54,969 nucleotides of DNA from the NCBI GenBank assembly GCA_001003725.1, contig LCPR01000007.1:1-54969 (forward strand). The letters run 5' to 3'. The stretch's first letter is position 1. Each line of letters starts with the position of its first letter. A model generated the notes under the pieces. The model saw only the letters and a program-made list of their open reading frames with translations, was not told the origin of the DNA and did no database searches. Both the position numbers and the translations under genes were made by a program. The DNA is from Candidatus Saccharibacteria bacterium GW2011_GWC2_48_9. GTDB lineage: Bacteria > Patescibacteriota > Saccharimonadia > Saccharimonadales > Saccharimonadaceae. Positions 23,731 through 33,669 of this stretch are shown piece by piece.

Positions 23731-26427
23731 CTACCTAATGCTGTTGAAATTCTTGATAGCGAGAAGACGCTCTTTGTTGATTTTCGGCATCGTGCTTGCA
23801 ACCTGAGTATCGGCGAGCGTGTCTGCTGCGGCATCAATGAGGTCTTGCATGCGCTGCCCAAACAGGTCTCTGTCCTCGCGTGTAAGTCCAGCACCTGCCG
23901 GTATCGTATTATCGTGGTACGCCTTCATGACACCCAGAATATCTTCCAGTGCTACAGCGTCAGCCCCAGCAAGCGCTTCGGCCTTAAACTTAGCCTTATT
24001 GACATAGTCGATAATCATACGCTCATAACCACCTGCGCTGTTCGCGTTACCTTGATCAATCCTATCGAGTGCTTGCCCCATAAGGAATGGCGCTTTTGAG
24101 CCATGCGTTGCAATAACACCTTCTTTAATCGTACCGTGTACACTGCGCCACGCTTCTCGGTTATCAGATGCAGCGCGTACGATGTCGGATGCACCTTCGT
24201 AGTTGGTTTCCTTCAGGAACTTAGCCACCGCAGCTTCATGTAGCTCGCTGCCGATTTCGCTTGCGTCAAACTCATACTCTCTACCGCGGGAGTCCTTACC
24301 TTTCGCCACTCCACCGAGCGCAAGATTCTTTAGAGCAGAGTTATCGAGCCCAGCGCTAAAGTGCTTGAGAAGCTCTGTTTGTGCCGATGCGCCTTTGCCA
24401 AAATCTTCTCGTATCTGCTGGGTAGCACGTGCTGTTGCAAGCTTTTCGGCACTTTCGCCGCCAATACCCGCAGCTGCTTGTTGCAATGCTCTACTATCCA
24501 CCATATTGTGCGCATATTCTACTCGATGCGCAGACTCAGCAAATCCTTTTCGAGAATCCTGAATCATATGATCTTGAGCTAATGAGTGGACCTGGTGACC
24601 AAGGCTCGCCGCCACATTGTCGCCGTTACGTGCGTGTAGTTTCGCGCCTTTTTGCGATTCGAGCTCTTTCATATAACCCTCGAACTGCGCTTTGTTGTTG
24701 TGCAGCGACATGTCAGCCATTTGATTCTGCACAGCTTCGCGCTTAGCAGTAGAATTAGTGAGTTTTTGTGCCTCGTACGCAGCGTTGTTTCTGGTCTCCG
24801 CCGCCTTAGCCAGGTCCTCTGCTCTCTGCTGTTCGATAAATGTCTGTGTGCTTTGCGCGGCATAAGCTGCGTTACGGTTCGACTGATATTTTTTGCGCCT
24901 ACCCTCACGGTCACGTTTACCCGTATCAAGTTTTTGCGCAAGTGCAAGACCGGGGGTACTGCCCCAGCCTCGGTTTTTCTCTTGTAATCGTCTATCTTTG
25001 GCTTCGTCGAGACGTGCCTGGCTCGCGTTCTTCGCTCGGTCACCCAGACCCTTAGCAGGGTTGTTGACCATACCGGCAATACGTCCAAGCAAGCTACCGC
25101 TAAACTTGATGAGAAACGGCGTAATAACAAGTGGCGCCACTTGGATAAACATCGCAAATATAATAACAAGGAAACTCGTGGCGTTCTGCGCAATGATGGT
25201 TGCCGCAAGCTGTGAACCGCCAAAAAGCATGGCAAACATCGGATACATTATAAGCATCGTCATAAACACATCTTTCCATTTGTCAAAGTACTTTTGTGTG
25301 CTTGGCAAGATGAACGCCGCAAATGCGAGCGGTGCGAGCACGATCAGCACCGTAATAAGTGCGTAACGTGCTGCGAGTATAACCACAACCACCAGTACCG
25401 CGATAACCGCCGATATCAACATCGGCACCAACAAATAGATAGATGCCGCACCGTATGCACTTGCTGCAAAAAACGCCGCCGCGCCTGCTGCGCCTATCGT
25501 GCCGCCAGAAAGTGCGTACGTAGTGATACTCGACCAGGTTGACGCACTAGTGACGTCATTTGGTGCGAGTTCTTTTCTGATATTATTGAATACATCCTGT
25601 AAACTACTGCCAATAACGTTCGACAAGTCAACCGCGCCAGCACAAATTATGTACGATGCATTGATCAGGACCGCCGCGACGATGATACGGGGGATTATGC
25701 CTCTCAGGTCATACTGTTTAACACCTTGGTTAGTGATATACGAATAAATAATTACCAAAAACCCAATCACGAACATCACATTGGCAATCGCCAACATGTA
25801 CGACCAGGCCTTGTAAAGTCCGTTGTCGGTATCTGTTGAGAGTGGCGTCACGTGAAGAAAACGCTTCAATACGTCGTAGACCTTGTCCATTGTATCGGCT
25901 AAAAAGTTCATAAATGGACACACTACGTAGCCAATGCCATTGACCACGCACGATGTCTCCTCTTGCGCTCCGCCACCCTCTACCGAGGACTGCGCGTCTA
26001 TCGAAACGCCTGTAGGGTTCGTACAGTTGCTATATTCATCTTGAGAAGTGCGGGTATTGAGCTCACAACTAAACACTTGTGCATTAGTGGCGTCTTCGAC
26101 ACTGTCGCCTGGACCAAAAGTCACGAACTTCGCCTGCGATACATCATCTGGCGCGTCGGCATCACCTTGTTCTATATACTGATAGTACTGCGAATTTTCG
26201 GGCACACCGAGGCGCTGACTCATTTCACGATCAACGGTAGTGGGGCCTTGATAGCTATTATCTTGGTAGACGATGCTACCAGACTCCCATGTGGCATCAG
26301 CCGCATGGGCAGCTGGAGTAAAAATGATTGCCCAAAGCAATGTCGCGCTGAGCACGAGCAAAAAATTTAGGGCATACCGCATCAGCGACACACCCCCCAA
26401 ACGTGGTCTAGTTAAGTTTTCCCACAT
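23731..26427 (-). CDS. VirB6/TrbL-like polytopic membrane protein (type IV secretion-related)
   Basis: 898 residues. A signal-type helix (MRYALNFLLVLSATLL..., ending AHA) is followed by an extracytoplasmic Cys-containing segment, then a block of about 6-7 transmembrane helices (about 165-450) with long Ala/Val/Ile-rich spans as in VirB6/TrbL. The final ~430 residues are soluble, Ala/Glu/Arg-rich and probably helical. No virB4, virD4 or other secretion genes are in the window. ATG 26427 is the annotated start; an in-frame ATG at 26382 with a G-rich ribosome binding site would give a cleaner signal peptide. Confidence 0.7.
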   Translation of the reverse strand: MWENLTRPRLGGVSLMRYALNFLLVLSATLLWAIIFTPAAHAADATWESGSIVYQDNSYQGPTTVDREMSQRLGVPENSQYYQYIEQGDADAPDDVSQAKFVTFGPGDSVEDATNAQVFSCELNTRTSQDEYSNCTNPTGVSIDAQSSVEGGGAQEETSCVVNGIGYVVCPFMNFLADTMDKVYDVLKRFLHVTPLSTDTDNGLYKAWSYMLAIANVMFVIGFLVIIYSYITNQGVKQYDLRGIIPRIIVAAVLINASYIICAGAVDLSNVIGSSLQDVFNNIRKELAPNDVTSASTWSSITTYALSGGTIGAAGAAAFFAASAYGAASIYLLVPMLISAVIAVLVVVVILAARYALITVLIVLAPLAFAAFILPSTQKYFDKWKDVFMTMLIMYPMFAMLFGGSQLAATIIAQNATSFLVIIFAMFIQVAPLVITPFLIKFSGSLLGRIAGMVNNPAKGLGDRAKNASQARLDEAKDRRLQEKNRGWGSTPGLALAQKLDTGKRDREGRRKKYQSNRNAAYAAQSTQTFIEQQRAEDLAKAAETRNNAAYEAQKLTNSTAKREAVQNQMADMSLHNNKAQFEGYMKELESQKGAKLHARNGDNVAASLGHQVHSLAQDHMIQDSRKGFAESAHRVEYAHNMVDSRALQQAAAGIGGESAEKLATARATQQIREDFGKGASAQTELLKHFSAGLDNSALKNLALGGVAKGKDSRGREYEFDASEIGSELHEAAVAKFLKETNYEGASDIVRAASDNREAWRSVHGTIKEGVIATHGSKAPFLMGQALDRIDQGNANSAGGYERMIIDYVNKAKFKAEALAGADAVALEDILGVMKAYHDNTIPAGAGLTREDRDLFGQRMQDLIDAAADTLADTQVASTMPKINKERLLAIKNFNSIR

Positions 26428-26532
26428 AATACATATCTACACTATCACTTTTTAGCGATTTAGTCAAGGTTATGGTACCCGGACAACGGCACTATTTACT
26501 ATACTCCGATGCTGCCAGAATACCAGAGGTAT

Positions 26533-27636
26533 TTAAGAGAAAATGGAACGTTTTTTATGAGACTTAAACTGCTCAAGCAAATCTTTTTGCTTTTTACTCA
26601 ACTTTGTTGGCGTATCGACGATAATTGTAACAATGTGGGCGCCCCTGCTAGATCCATGAGGTACGCCGTGATCACTCAATTTGAAATCGGTGCCACTTTG
26701 GGTGCCAGCGGGTATCTTCATGCGCACTACTCCGTCTACTGTCTGGACGTCTATCTCTGTACCAAGAGCCGCGTCTGTCATATCGATATGCTCGTCACTC
26801 AATATCAAATAACCTTCGCGGGTGAAGTGCTTATGTGCCTTTACTCGTACATGAACATACAGATCGCCTTTTTCGCCACCAGCGATAGCTTCACCACGTT
26901 CACGCAGACGTATGGTTGACCCATCGTCTATGCCTGCAGGTATTCTAATAGTAAGATCTTGCGAACGGCGCTCAGTCCCCTGTCCTTTGCATACACTACA
27001 TGCTTTTTCCGGTATACGGCCACGTCCTTCGCAGGTCTGACAGACAACGGCTTGCTGGATCTGTCCGAACATTGTGTTCATTACGCGCGGTATTTGGCCT
27101 GAGCCTTTACACGTCTCACAAGTTTTCATACCATAGCCTGGTTCAGCGCGTTCGCCATGACAGTGTGAGCATTCGTCTTGCATATCAAGTTTAAGTGACT
27201 TTTCTACTCCGAAAATAGCTTCTTCAAAATCCAGTGTAATTCGTGTCTCTACGTCGTTACCGCGCTGTGAACGACGAGATCCGCCACCCTGAGAGCCACC
27301 GCCAAAGAATTGTCCAAAAATATCACCGAGGCCACCATCACCAAAGTCAAAATGAACATTCTGTCCACCAAATCCACCGTAGCCTTCAAAGGGGTTACTT
27401 CCGCCCCCACCCGAAGAACCGCCAACACCCGCATGGCCAAACTGGTCGTAACGTTGGCGTTTTTGTTGGTCTTTAAGTACTTCGTAGGCTTCGTTCACTT
27501 CTTTGAACTCTGCTTCATTACCACCCGCTTTGTCTGGGTGATGCTTAACTGCAGCTTTGCGAAAAGCCTTTTTAATTTCGTCGGCACTTGCGCCTTTTGC
27601 GACACCCAGTACTTCGTAATAATCACGTTTACTCAT
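26533..27636 (-). CDS. dnaJ: Chaperone DnaJ
   Basis: 367 residues. Order: J domain (1-66, with HPD in [11 protein letters not shown]), Gly/Phe-rich linker (about 70-120), four CxxCxGxG-type zinc motifs (about 150-210, from [11 protein letters not shown] to CSVCKGQG), and C-terminal substrate-binding domains. It stimulates DnaK ATPase activity and delivers clients. It is transcribed alone, away from dnaK (31615) and grpE (37110), but carries its own CIRCE operator. Confidence 0.97.
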   Translation of the reverse strand: MSKRDYYEVLGVAKGASADEIKKAFRKAAVKHHPDKAGGNEAEFKEVNEAYEVLKDQQKRQRYDQFGHAGVGGSSGGGGSNPFEGYGGFGGQNVHFDFGDGGLGDIFGQFFGGGSQGGGSRRSQRGNDVETRITLDFEEAIFGVEKSLKLDMQDECSHCHGERAEPGYGMKTCETCKGSGQIPRVMNTMFGQIQQAVVCQTCEGRGRIPEKACSVCKGQGTERRSQDLTIRIPAGIDDGSTIRLRERGEAIAGGEKGDLYVHVRVKAHKHFTREGYLILSDEHIDMTDAALGTEIDVQTVDGVVRMKIPAGTQSGTDFKLSDHGVPHGSSRGAHIVTIIVDTPTKLSKKQKDLLEQFKSHKKRSIFS

Positions 27637-27643
27637 TACCTAT

Positions 27644-27649
27644 AGTATA
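27644..27649 (-). promoter_or_regulatory. -10 box of a leaderless promoter for dnaJ
   Basis: TATACT ends 7 nt before the dnaJ ATG (27636), immediately downstream of the CIRCE element. Confidence 0.55.
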
Positions 27650-27655
27650 CAAAAT

Positions 27656-27682
27656 CTAGCACTCATGTGTAAAGAGTGCTAG
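27656..27682. promoter_or_regulatory. CIRCE operator of dnaJ (HrcA-binding)
   Basis: CTAGCACTC-N9-GAGTGCTAG is a perfect inverted repeat matching the CIRCE consensus TTAGCACTC-N9-GAGTGCTAA. It covers the -35 region of the dnaJ promoter. Confidence 0.92.
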
Positions 27683-27698
27683 ACCAAAAAATGTAAAT

Positions 27699-28334
27699 TT
27701 ATTTAACTGCGGAGAGATTGGCTTGCTTGGCAATTGCCAGCACGATAGCCTTTGCTTCATCGGTCGTGTAAATGAGCGAGTCCGAAGGCTGGACAAGTGC
27801 AAACTTATACGATGTCTGGCCTTGAGTTGTCAGCAAGGCAACTTGCTGCTCTGGAAGGAATTCCTGCTGGAAGGGCACAAAGTAGTGAGCTTCTTCACCA
27901 ACTTCATCAACATCGGCCCGTTCAGCTCCAGAGAACGGATTGGCACGGTTCAGGTCGGATTCTGTCTGATACATACGAATATCGACCTCGATTTCCACTT
28001 TGCCTTTTGGTGTCTCGACAGCAAAGGTTGCCGTTTCAGACTTAGTCGTACCAAGGTTCACTGTACCAGATTCATCTGGTACAGATACCTTGGCGTCACT
28101 ACCAAAAGCCTTAGCCACATCTTCTACCGAAACTACATCGACAGTACCAAGGTGTTTATCCGCATCAACAGATGCGCTAAAGCCATCTGCCGTCTGGCCA
28201 TAGTATGCTCCTGGATTATTACCTCCGGGCCTTTCGTTTTTGATGATATAGAGAATCACCGCAACGCCTGCAATGGCCACAAGGATGATAGCGATTGCGA
28301 CAATTTTTCTTTTATTCATATCAACCAAGCTCAT
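27699..28334 (-). CDS. Membrane-anchored extracytoplasmic protein of unknown function
   Basis: 211 residues: short cytoplasmic segment (KRK), one transmembrane helix (about 10-31), then a soluble domain (about 55-205) with alternating beta-strand-like segments and no Cys. No family recognised. ATG 28334 is favoured because a CATAAT box ends 5 nt upstream; ATG 28319 (MNKRK) is the alternative. It is flanked by dnaJ's CIRCE on one side and the FAD oxidase on the other. Confidence 0.7.
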   Translation of the reverse strand: MSLVDMNKRKIVAIAIILVAIAGVAVILYIIKNERPGGNNPGAYYGQTADGFSASVDADKHLGTVDVVSVEDVAKAFGSDAKVSVPDESGTVNLGTTKSETATFAVETPKGKVEIEVDIRMYQTESDLNRANPFSGAERADVDEVGEEAHYFVPFQQEFLPEQQVALLTTQGQTSYKFALVQPSDSLIYTTDEAKAIVLAIAKQANLSAVK

Positions 28335-28339
28335 TTCCT

Positions 28340-28345
28340 ATTATG
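28340..28345 (-). promoter_or_regulatory. -10 box of a leaderless promoter for the gene at 28334
   Basis: CATAAT ends 5 nt before the ATG at 28334. Confidence 0.4.
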
Positions 28346-28387
28346 CTTATGCACTCAAGTATACATAAGTGCACGTCACCTGTAAAT

Positions 28388-30046
28388 CTAGAAGTGCTCT
28401 CTGATGTGCTTAAAGCTAAAGTCCCAGTCAGCATCGGTCTTCTTTTTTGGATTGAAGATATTTTGAGGATCGTAAAGATGCTTGATGTCTTTCATGTGTC
28501 CCAGCATACTTACGCCATACATCTGCTCAAGCCATGGGCCACGAACCATGCCATCGTTGTGCTCACCACTGATACTACCGCCGTACTTGAGTACAAGTTC
28601 GTTCACCTCTCGCTGGGATGGCTCAAGCTTAGCACGCTCGGCAGGGTCTTCGATTTTCATAAGTGGTATGACGTGGAAATTACCATCGCCCATGTGGCCT
28701 GCGATCGTTGCGAATAGCTTATACTTCTTTATGATAGCCTGCAGTTGCGGCAAAAATTCTGGCAAGTGCTCAGGCGGCACAATAAAGTCATCGATGTATG
28801 GTGCAGTATGTTTGTCTTTCACCTTACTGCGGAGAATCTGGAAACTGTAGCGACGCATAACCCAGAATTTCTCGCTTTTACCCTCTGTCGGCGCCTCTTC
28901 AAATCCGTTGATCTCGTAGCGCGCACGATGCTTGCCAAGTTTGCGATGCAACTCTTGTACTTTTTGACGCACCTCTGCTTCACTTTCCCCGTTGAACTCA
29001 ACCATGAGTATAAGTTTTGGTACACCACGAAGCAGTTGCACGCCCGTCGTTACGAGACTGAGCAGTAGCTTGATAAAGCGCACAGGACCAAGCATCTTGA
29101 GGAAGCTTGGCATAAAGCGAATGCTCAACCACAGTGTCTGATCATCGAAACTCTCGAAGGTTGCTGGCTTGCTCTCGAGTACTTTTGGAATCAGTTGGCC
29201 GAGTTCAGTCGTACTCTTCAAAAATAGTATTAAAAGTCCGCTGTGACCACGTCGCTTCACAAGGCGAAGTTTGACATCTGTCACGATACCGAGGGTGCCC
29301 TGCCCACCGACAAAAAGCTGCGTGAGATCAAAGATACCTGTGTCACGTTTCCATACATTCCAAAGATGATAACCGGTCGAATCTTTAGAGACTTTCGGTG
29401 CTGCTGCTTGAATCTCGTCGTAGTTCGCCTCAAGGAGCTCGAAGGTTTGGCGATACAGATTTCCTTCGAAATCATCTTGACCCATTTTTGCATTCAGCTC
29501 GTCCCTGTTAAGCGGACAGAGTGTATATTCGTTACCGTCACTCAACACGACTTTGAGTTCTGTCACATACTTGTCGGTTTTGCCGTATTCGAGGGATTTT
29601 TCACCGCCCGAGTTATTGTTGACCATGCCGCCTACACTCGCCATGTCTCGACTGGCAGGATAACTTGGGAGTAAACTGCCTTTTTCTTCAGTCGCTTTGT
29701 CGAAATCACGAAATAGTATACCCGGCTGCACATGTGCAGACGTATCGGTCACCTCGTGCAGTTTATTCATGTACTTACTGATATCTAGCAAGATTGACTG
29801 ACCAATAGCCGCACCCGACATGTCGGTGCCACGCGAACGAGGAGTAATACTCAGCTCCGGATACTGTGCTTTGTATTGATTGACAAACTTGACGGTATTT
29901 TTGATATCTTCAGCATCTTTTGGAAAACCTATCACTTCTGGCTTGAGCTCGAAAAGACTCGCGTCGTGACTATAAAATTCACGCGACTCTTCTGACACGT
30001 CAAGCTCGCCTTTGAAAATTTTCGCGAGTTCTTCTTGTATGTTCAT
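28388..30046 (-). CDS. FAD-binding oxidase/dehydrogenase of the GlcD/D-lactate dehydrogenase family
   Basis: 552 residues from ATG 30046. An N-terminal FAD_binding_4 (PCMH-type) domain includes ITPRSRGTDMSGAAIGQSILLD near residue 67 and the NNSGGEKSLEYGKT stretch near 143. A C-terminal FAD-oxidase domain includes GHMGDGNFHVIPL near 452 and GGSISGEHNDGMVRG near 492. The family oxidises 2-hydroxyacids such as D-lactate or glycolate; the substrate cannot be read from sequence. The longer ATG at 30082 is rejected because a TACAGT box lies 7 nt before 30046. Confidence 0.88.
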   Translation of the reverse strand: MNIQEELAKIFKGELDVSEESREFYSHDASLFELKPEVIGFPKDAEDIKNTVKFVNQYKAQYPELSITPRSRGTDMSGAAIGQSILLDISKYMNKLHEVTDTSAHVQPGILFRDFDKATEEKGSLLPSYPASRDMASVGGMVNNNSGGEKSLEYGKTDKYVTELKVVLSDGNEYTLCPLNRDELNAKMGQDDFEGNLYRQTFELLEANYDEIQAAAPKVSKDSTGYHLWNVWKRDTGIFDLTQLFVGGQGTLGIVTDVKLRLVKRRGHSGLLILFLKSTTELGQLIPKVLESKPATFESFDDQTLWLSIRFMPSFLKMLGPVRFIKLLLSLVTTGVQLLRGVPKLILMVEFNGESEAEVRQKVQELHRKLGKHRARYEINGFEEAPTEGKSEKFWVMRRYSFQILRSKVKDKHTAPYIDDFIVPPEHLPEFLPQLQAIIKKYKLFATIAGHMGDGNFHVIPLMKIEDPAERAKLEPSQREVNELVLKYGGSISGEHNDGMVRGPWLEQMYGVSMLGHMKDIKHLYDPQNIFNPKKKTDADWDFSFKHIREHF

Positions 30047-30053
30047 ACGTATT

Positions 30054-30059
30054 ACTGTA
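30054..30059 (-). promoter_or_regulatory. -10 box of a leaderless promoter for the FAD oxidase
   Basis: GGCTACAGT ends 7 nt before the ATG at 30046, with no ribosome binding site. Confidence 0.45.
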
Positions 30060-30131
30060 GCCCAACGAACTCTTAAGCACAAGCATCGTTGTTCTCAGAG
30101 GTTTCACCGACATAGCGTCTGATGGAGCGCG

Positions 30132-30665
30132 TTAGCTCCTTGAAAGGACAATCACGCAAGCCAAGCGACTCGAAGGTGCGTCAGCCCATGACTGAATCAT
30201 GCCCGACGGACATTCGCCTGTCGAACCTTTCAGCCATATCATTAAGTTAATTTGCGAGACACTATACTGCGCATATGGCCCCACGGTCCCACCCACTGGT
30301 ATATTGGATGGCGTGGGTATTTTAGCGACTGTTTCTAGTGCGTTCATGAGTGTGACATTATCACTTTCTAGCACACTCGTTCCGCCAATACCCGCGAAAT
30401 CTCTACAGCGCCTATCTCCGTTCCCGCCGACAGGGAACCCTCTCCCTAGACAATAAGTGCCATCGGCCATGTCAGGATATTTGCCAGTATCAGCTTTGTA
30501 TGTTTCAAATATCTTTTGCCACCCTTTGATTTCATTGAATTTTTGAGTGTTCTGGGCTCTGGTTTGCACGCCGTTAAATGCGACTATGGTAATAGCAGCC
30601 AAAATACCTATCACGACAATGACAATGAGCAGCTCAACTATAGTGAAGCCGTATTTATTCTTCAT
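30132..30665 (-). CDS. Type IV prepilin
   Basis: 177 residues from ATG 30665. The leader MKNKYG is followed by FTIVELLIVIVVIGILAAI, a textbook prepilin cleavage site with Glu at +5 and a long hydrophobic N-helix. The mature domain resembles major pilins (NTQKFNEIKGWQKIFETYKADTGKYP) and has a C-terminal Cys pair. It is probably a main pilin for the machine at 1-4100. The longer reading to 30719 is rejected because it would place 18 residues before the prepilin leader and overlap the TATACT box. Confidence 0.9.
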   Translation of the reverse strand: MKNKYGFTIVELLIVIVVIGILAAITIVAFNGVQTRAQNTQKFNEIKGWQKIFETYKADTGKYPDMADGTYCLGRGFPVGGNGDRRCRDFAGIGGTSVLESDNVTLMNALETVAKIPTPSNIPVGGTVGPYAQYSVSQINLMIWLKGSTGECPSGMIQSWADAPSSRLACVIVLSRS

Positions 30666-30671
30666 TTTTTC

Positions 30672-30677
30672 AGTATA
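30672..30677 (-). promoter_or_regulatory. -10 box of a leaderless promoter for the prepilin gene
   Basis: GCTATACT ends 6 nt before the ATG at 30665. Confidence 0.55.
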
Positions 30678-30729
30678 GCGTAAGCATTTATAATTGCGAA
30701 ATGCTACTTTTATACACAATAGTGACTCG

Positions 30730-31128
30730 CTAAACTGCGCGAGAATTTGATCCGAGCGTAAACAGTTTCGCGATTCCCCATCCTACAAGTAGGTAAACGA
30801 GAATAGCTACAACCGAGCTAACCTCAAATACAGATGACCCATACACCGGCGTATAGCTAAACATCCCGAAGAATGGTGCTGCAAAAATACCACCCACTGC
30901 ATAAATGAAGTCAACAAAAGCGTTGCCTTGATTGGCCGCAAGTAGCAATAACACGATTCTTAGCAGTAGCAATGCTACGATAATGCCTACGAAATAGTAA
31001 ACTATTCGCTTTGCGATAACTGATGTCGGTGCAGCGTTTTCAGTAGCCACTGTCTGGCGTTCTACGTCTGTATCACCTGAATGAGTTTTTTCTGTGCGCA
31101 CTTCTGTTGTTTTCACTTCTTCGTCCAT
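30730..31128 (-). CDS. YggT-like membrane protein
   Basis: 132 residues. The first ~38 residues are charged and disordered. Two hydrophobic spans follow (about 42-66 and 105-125), with the YggT-like pattern RIVYYFVGIIVALLLLRIVLLLLAA and a central FVDFIYAVGGIFAAPFFGMF. A paralogue is at 53750. YggT proteins are small inner-membrane proteins of unclear function, often near division or envelope genes. An AAGGAAT ribosome binding site precedes the ATG. Confidence 0.75.
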   Translation of the reverse strand: MDEEVKTTEVRTEKTHSGDTDVERQTVATENAAPTSVIAKRIVYYFVGIIVALLLLRIVLLLLAANQGNAFVDFIYAVGGIFAAPFFGMFSYTPVYGSSVFEVSSVVAILVYLLVGWGIAKLFTLGSNSRAV

Positions 31129-31197
31129 ACGATTCCTTTCGGTTTACTATCGTAAGGCAACTGTACCACCTGTACGTAAGTGTTGTTGTGAACTATT

Positions 31198-31533
31198 TCA
31201 CAAAATTCGTTTATTGCGCGTACGGCTTGACTGCACAATATACCCTACAGCCCATAGCCCCGCAGCAAGCATTAGTGGCTCGAGGGCATATGTGCGCGCG
31301 TAATAGTTCGTATAGGGTGACGTCCCGATGGTAACACGAGGTACGTCTTCGGCGGCACTTGTACCTACAAAATAGCCCAGCAGTGTGAGATGGCGTATTT
31401 CTGTCGGCAATATGCCTGTTTTATCATCTCCGTGCATACCAATGCGAGGCGGACTGAGTACAAAGAATATAGCAACCACAACTAGTAACGCGACTATAAA
31501 GTAAAGATAGGGAGCGTTTTTTCGTAGCTTCAT
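31198..31533 (-). CDS. Small two-pass membrane protein, function unknown
   Basis: 111 residues with a hydrophobic helix near 8-26 and another near 84-101, and a polar loop between. No family recognised. A TAATAT/TATATA-rich stretch lies directly upstream of the ATG. It lies 40 bp from the dnaK terminator. Confidence 0.6.
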   Translation of the reverse strand: MKLRKNAPYLYFIVALLVVVAIFFVLSPPRIGMHGDDKTGILPTEIRHLTLLGYFVGTSAAEDVPRVTIGTSPYTNYYARTYALEPLMLAAGLWAVGYIVQSSRTRNKRIL

Positions 31534-31571
31534 ACTATATATATTACTCCTGCTGGTACTTGTATCCTAAC

Positions 31572-31598
31572 AAAAATGCCGCATCTCGCGGCATTTTT
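31572..31598. terminator. Rho-independent terminator downstream of dnaK
   Basis: AAAAATGCCGC and GCGGCATTTTT form an 11-bp perfect stem with a 5-nt loop. The A and T flanks make it bidirectional. It is 17 bp past the dnaK stop. Confidence 0.88.
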
Positions 31599-31614
31599 GT
31601 GCAGTGTTTTTGGA

Positions 31615-33522
31615 CTATTTGTCGTCTTTTTTCTTATCTTCGTCTACAACTTCACCTTCTACAGGCTCATCTGTGTCTTCAGACTGCTTCTTTTCATCTT
31701 CGGCACCTTCTTTAGCAGCCGCCTCGTACATCTTCGCACCGATAGGCATGATTTTGTCATTGAGCGCTTTGACTGCAGCCTCAAGCTCTTCGCCTGAGGC
31801 GTCGGTATTTTCCTTTACCTTCTTCGCCTCTTCGACTGCTTCTTTGATAACTTTTACATCGTCATCAGAAATTTTGTCTTTATACTCGTCGGGCATTTTT
31901 TCTGCCTGGTAGATAGCATTTTCAAGCGTATTGCGAGTTTCGACAGCTGCACGCTTTTTCTTATCTTCATCGGCGTGTGCCTCGGCCTCTTTTTGAGCTT
32001 TTTCAATATCTTCTTTGCTCATGTTGCCGCTATCTTGGATAGTCACAGAGTTTTCCTTGCCAGTAGCTTTGTCTTTTGCAGTCACATTCAAGATACCGTT
32101 GGCATCGAGACTAAACGAAACTTCGATTTGTGGTACGCCACGAGGTGCAGGTGCAATACCATCGAGCGTAAAACGACCGAGCGATTTGTTGTCCGATGAC
32201 ATTTCTCGCTCACCCTGTAGTACGTGGATTTCCACTTGCGGCTGGTTATCTGCTGCGGTACTAAAAGTTTCGCTTTTGCTCGTCGGGATAGTACTATTGC
32301 GCTCAATCAACTTAGTAGTTACACCACCCATTGTTTCGATACCAAGTGAAAGCGGTGTCACATCGAGCAACAGTACGTCTTTGACGTCGCCCTGCAGCAC
32401 GCCACCTTGAATAGCGGCACCGATAGCTACAACCTCATCTGGGTTTACACCCTGCAATGGGTCTTTGCCAAAGATACTTTTTACCTTTTCGACGACGGCA
32501 GGCATGCGCGTCATACCACCAACAAGCACAATCTCTTCGATATCGCTCGCCTTCATGTCGGCATCTTTGAGTGCCTTCTCTACTGGTTCAGCAAGGCGAT
32601 CGATCAAATCCTTCACAAGCTCTTCAAGTTTTGCGCGCGTCAAGTTGTACTCGAAGTGTTTTGGACCATCTGCGTCGGCTGTGATAAATGGTAGGTTAAC
32701 TTCGTATGCATTGGTAGTTGAAAGTTCTTTTTTCGCTTTTTCAGCTTCGTCTTTTAGACGTTGCATAGCGGCTTTGTCGCTCTTAAGGTCGATACCTTCG
32801 TCGTTTTTAAACACATCGATGAAGTGATTGACAATCCTGTTGTCAAAGTCTTCACCGCCAAGATGCGTATCACCATTTGTTGAACGAACCTCAAATACGC
32901 CATCTCCCAACTCGAGCACAGAAACATCGAACGTACCGCCACCAAGGTCGAATACGGCAATTTTCTCGTCTTTCTTACTCTCTAGGCCATACGCAAGAGC
33001 AGCTGCAGTTGGCTCGTTGATGATGCGCTTGACTTCAAGACCAGCAATCTTACCGGCGTCTTTGGTAGCTTGGCGCTGTGAGTCGTCAAAGTACGCTGGT
33101 ACGGTGATGACTGCTTCGGTAACTTTTTCACCAAGAAACGCTTCGGCGTCTGACTTAATTTTACCGAGGATCATGGCAGACACCTCTTCTGGTGTATAGT
33201 CTTTGTCGCCCATTTTCACCGCTACGCCATCGCCTTTTTTGACGATTTCGTACGGCATAATATCGTGATCTTTCTGAACTTCTTTGTCGCCAAACTTGCG
33301 ACCAATCAAACGTTTTACACCATATATAGTATTTTTAGCGTTGGTAACTCGCTGACGTTGCGCCACCTGGCCGACCAAGCGATCGCCTTTTTTGTTGATG
33401 GCAACAACACTTGGTGTCGTGCGATTCCCTTCGGCATTTGCAATAACTTCTGGTTTACCTGCCACCATGTACGCAAATGCGCTGTTGGTAGTACCGAGGT
33501 CAATTCCGATAATTTTACCCAT
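31615..33522 (-). CDS. dnaK: Chaperone DnaK (Hsp70)
   Basis: 635 residues. The nucleotide-binding domain begins [15 protein letters not shown], with [14 protein letters not shown] near residue 190 and [10 protein letters not shown] near 330. The substrate-binding domain includes [17 protein letters not shown], and a helical lid precedes the acidic tail ending in DEDKKKDDK. It works with DnaJ and GrpE, encoded elsewhere in the window. A GGAGAG ribosome binding site and a long leader carry a second CIRCE-like site. Confidence 0.98.
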   Translation of the reverse strand: MGKIIGIDLGTTNSAFAYMVAGKPEVIANAEGNRTTPSVVAINKKGDRLVGQVAQRQRVTNAKNTIYGVKRLIGRKFGDKEVQKDHDIMPYEIVKKGDGVAVKMGDKDYTPEEVSAMILGKIKSDAEAFLGEKVTEAVITVPAYFDDSQRQATKDAGKIAGLEVKRIINEPTAAALAYGLESKKDEKIAVFDLGGGTFDVSVLELGDGVFEVRSTNGDTHLGGEDFDNRIVNHFIDVFKNDEGIDLKSDKAAMQRLKDEAEKAKKELSTTNAYEVNLPFITADADGPKHFEYNLTRAKLEELVKDLIDRLAEPVEKALKDADMKASDIEEIVLVGGMTRMPAVVEKVKSIFGKDPLQGVNPDEVVAIGAAIQGGVLQGDVKDVLLLDVTPLSLGIETMGGVTTKLIERNSTIPTSKSETFSTAADNQPQVEIHVLQGEREMSSDNKSLGRFTLDGIAPAPRGVPQIEVSFSLDANGILNVTAKDKATGKENSVTIQDSGNMSKEDIEKAQKEAEAHADEDKKKRAAVETRNTLENAIYQAEKMPDEYKDKISDDDVKVIKEAVEEAKKVKENTDASGEELEAAVKALNDKIMPIGAKMYEAAAKEGAEDEKKQSEDTDEPVEGEVVDEDKKKDDK

Positions 33523-33572
33523 CGTATTCTCTCCTATTCATTGTTTTGTATATCAAGTTGTATGTACATATA

Positions 33573-33599
33573 TTAGCACTCTAGTATGTAGTTTGCCAA
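33573..33599. promoter_or_regulatory. Degenerate CIRCE-like site in the dnaK leader
   Basis: TTAGCACTC-N9-GTTTGCCAA has one perfect half-site and one with three mismatches to GAGTGCTAA. It sits just downstream of the likely transcription start and would add to HrcA repression. Confidence 0.6.
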
Positions 33600-33606
33600 T
33601 ATCATC

Positions 33607-33636
33607 ATTATAATAAAGTTGGCACTCCTGTGTCAA
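33607..33636 (-). promoter_or_regulatory. Sigma70-type promoter of dnaK
   Basis: TTGACA (33636-33631), 18-nt spacer, TATAAT (33612-33607) on the minus strand. The -35 lies inside the CIRCE element. Confidence 0.8.
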
Positions 33637-33645
33637 GAGTGCCAA
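33619..33645. promoter_or_regulatory. CIRCE operator of dnaK (HrcA-binding)
   Basis: TTGGCACTC-N9-GAGTGCCAA is a perfect inverted repeat, one substitution per half from the CIRCE consensus. It overlaps the dnaK -35 hexamer. Confidence 0.92.
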
Positions 33646-33669
33646 CTAATTTTTCAGGTTTTGTGCCGT

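Noticed and set aside
24669-25235. 188-codon open frame on - strand
   Set aside because: It overlaps the VirB6-like gene in another frame and is Arg/Leu/Ser-rich without structure. A frame shadow.
33619-33660. Rho-independent terminator on the + strand (hairpin followed by AATTTTT)
   Set aside because: The stem is the CIRCE operator of dnaK and there is no + strand gene upstream to terminate.
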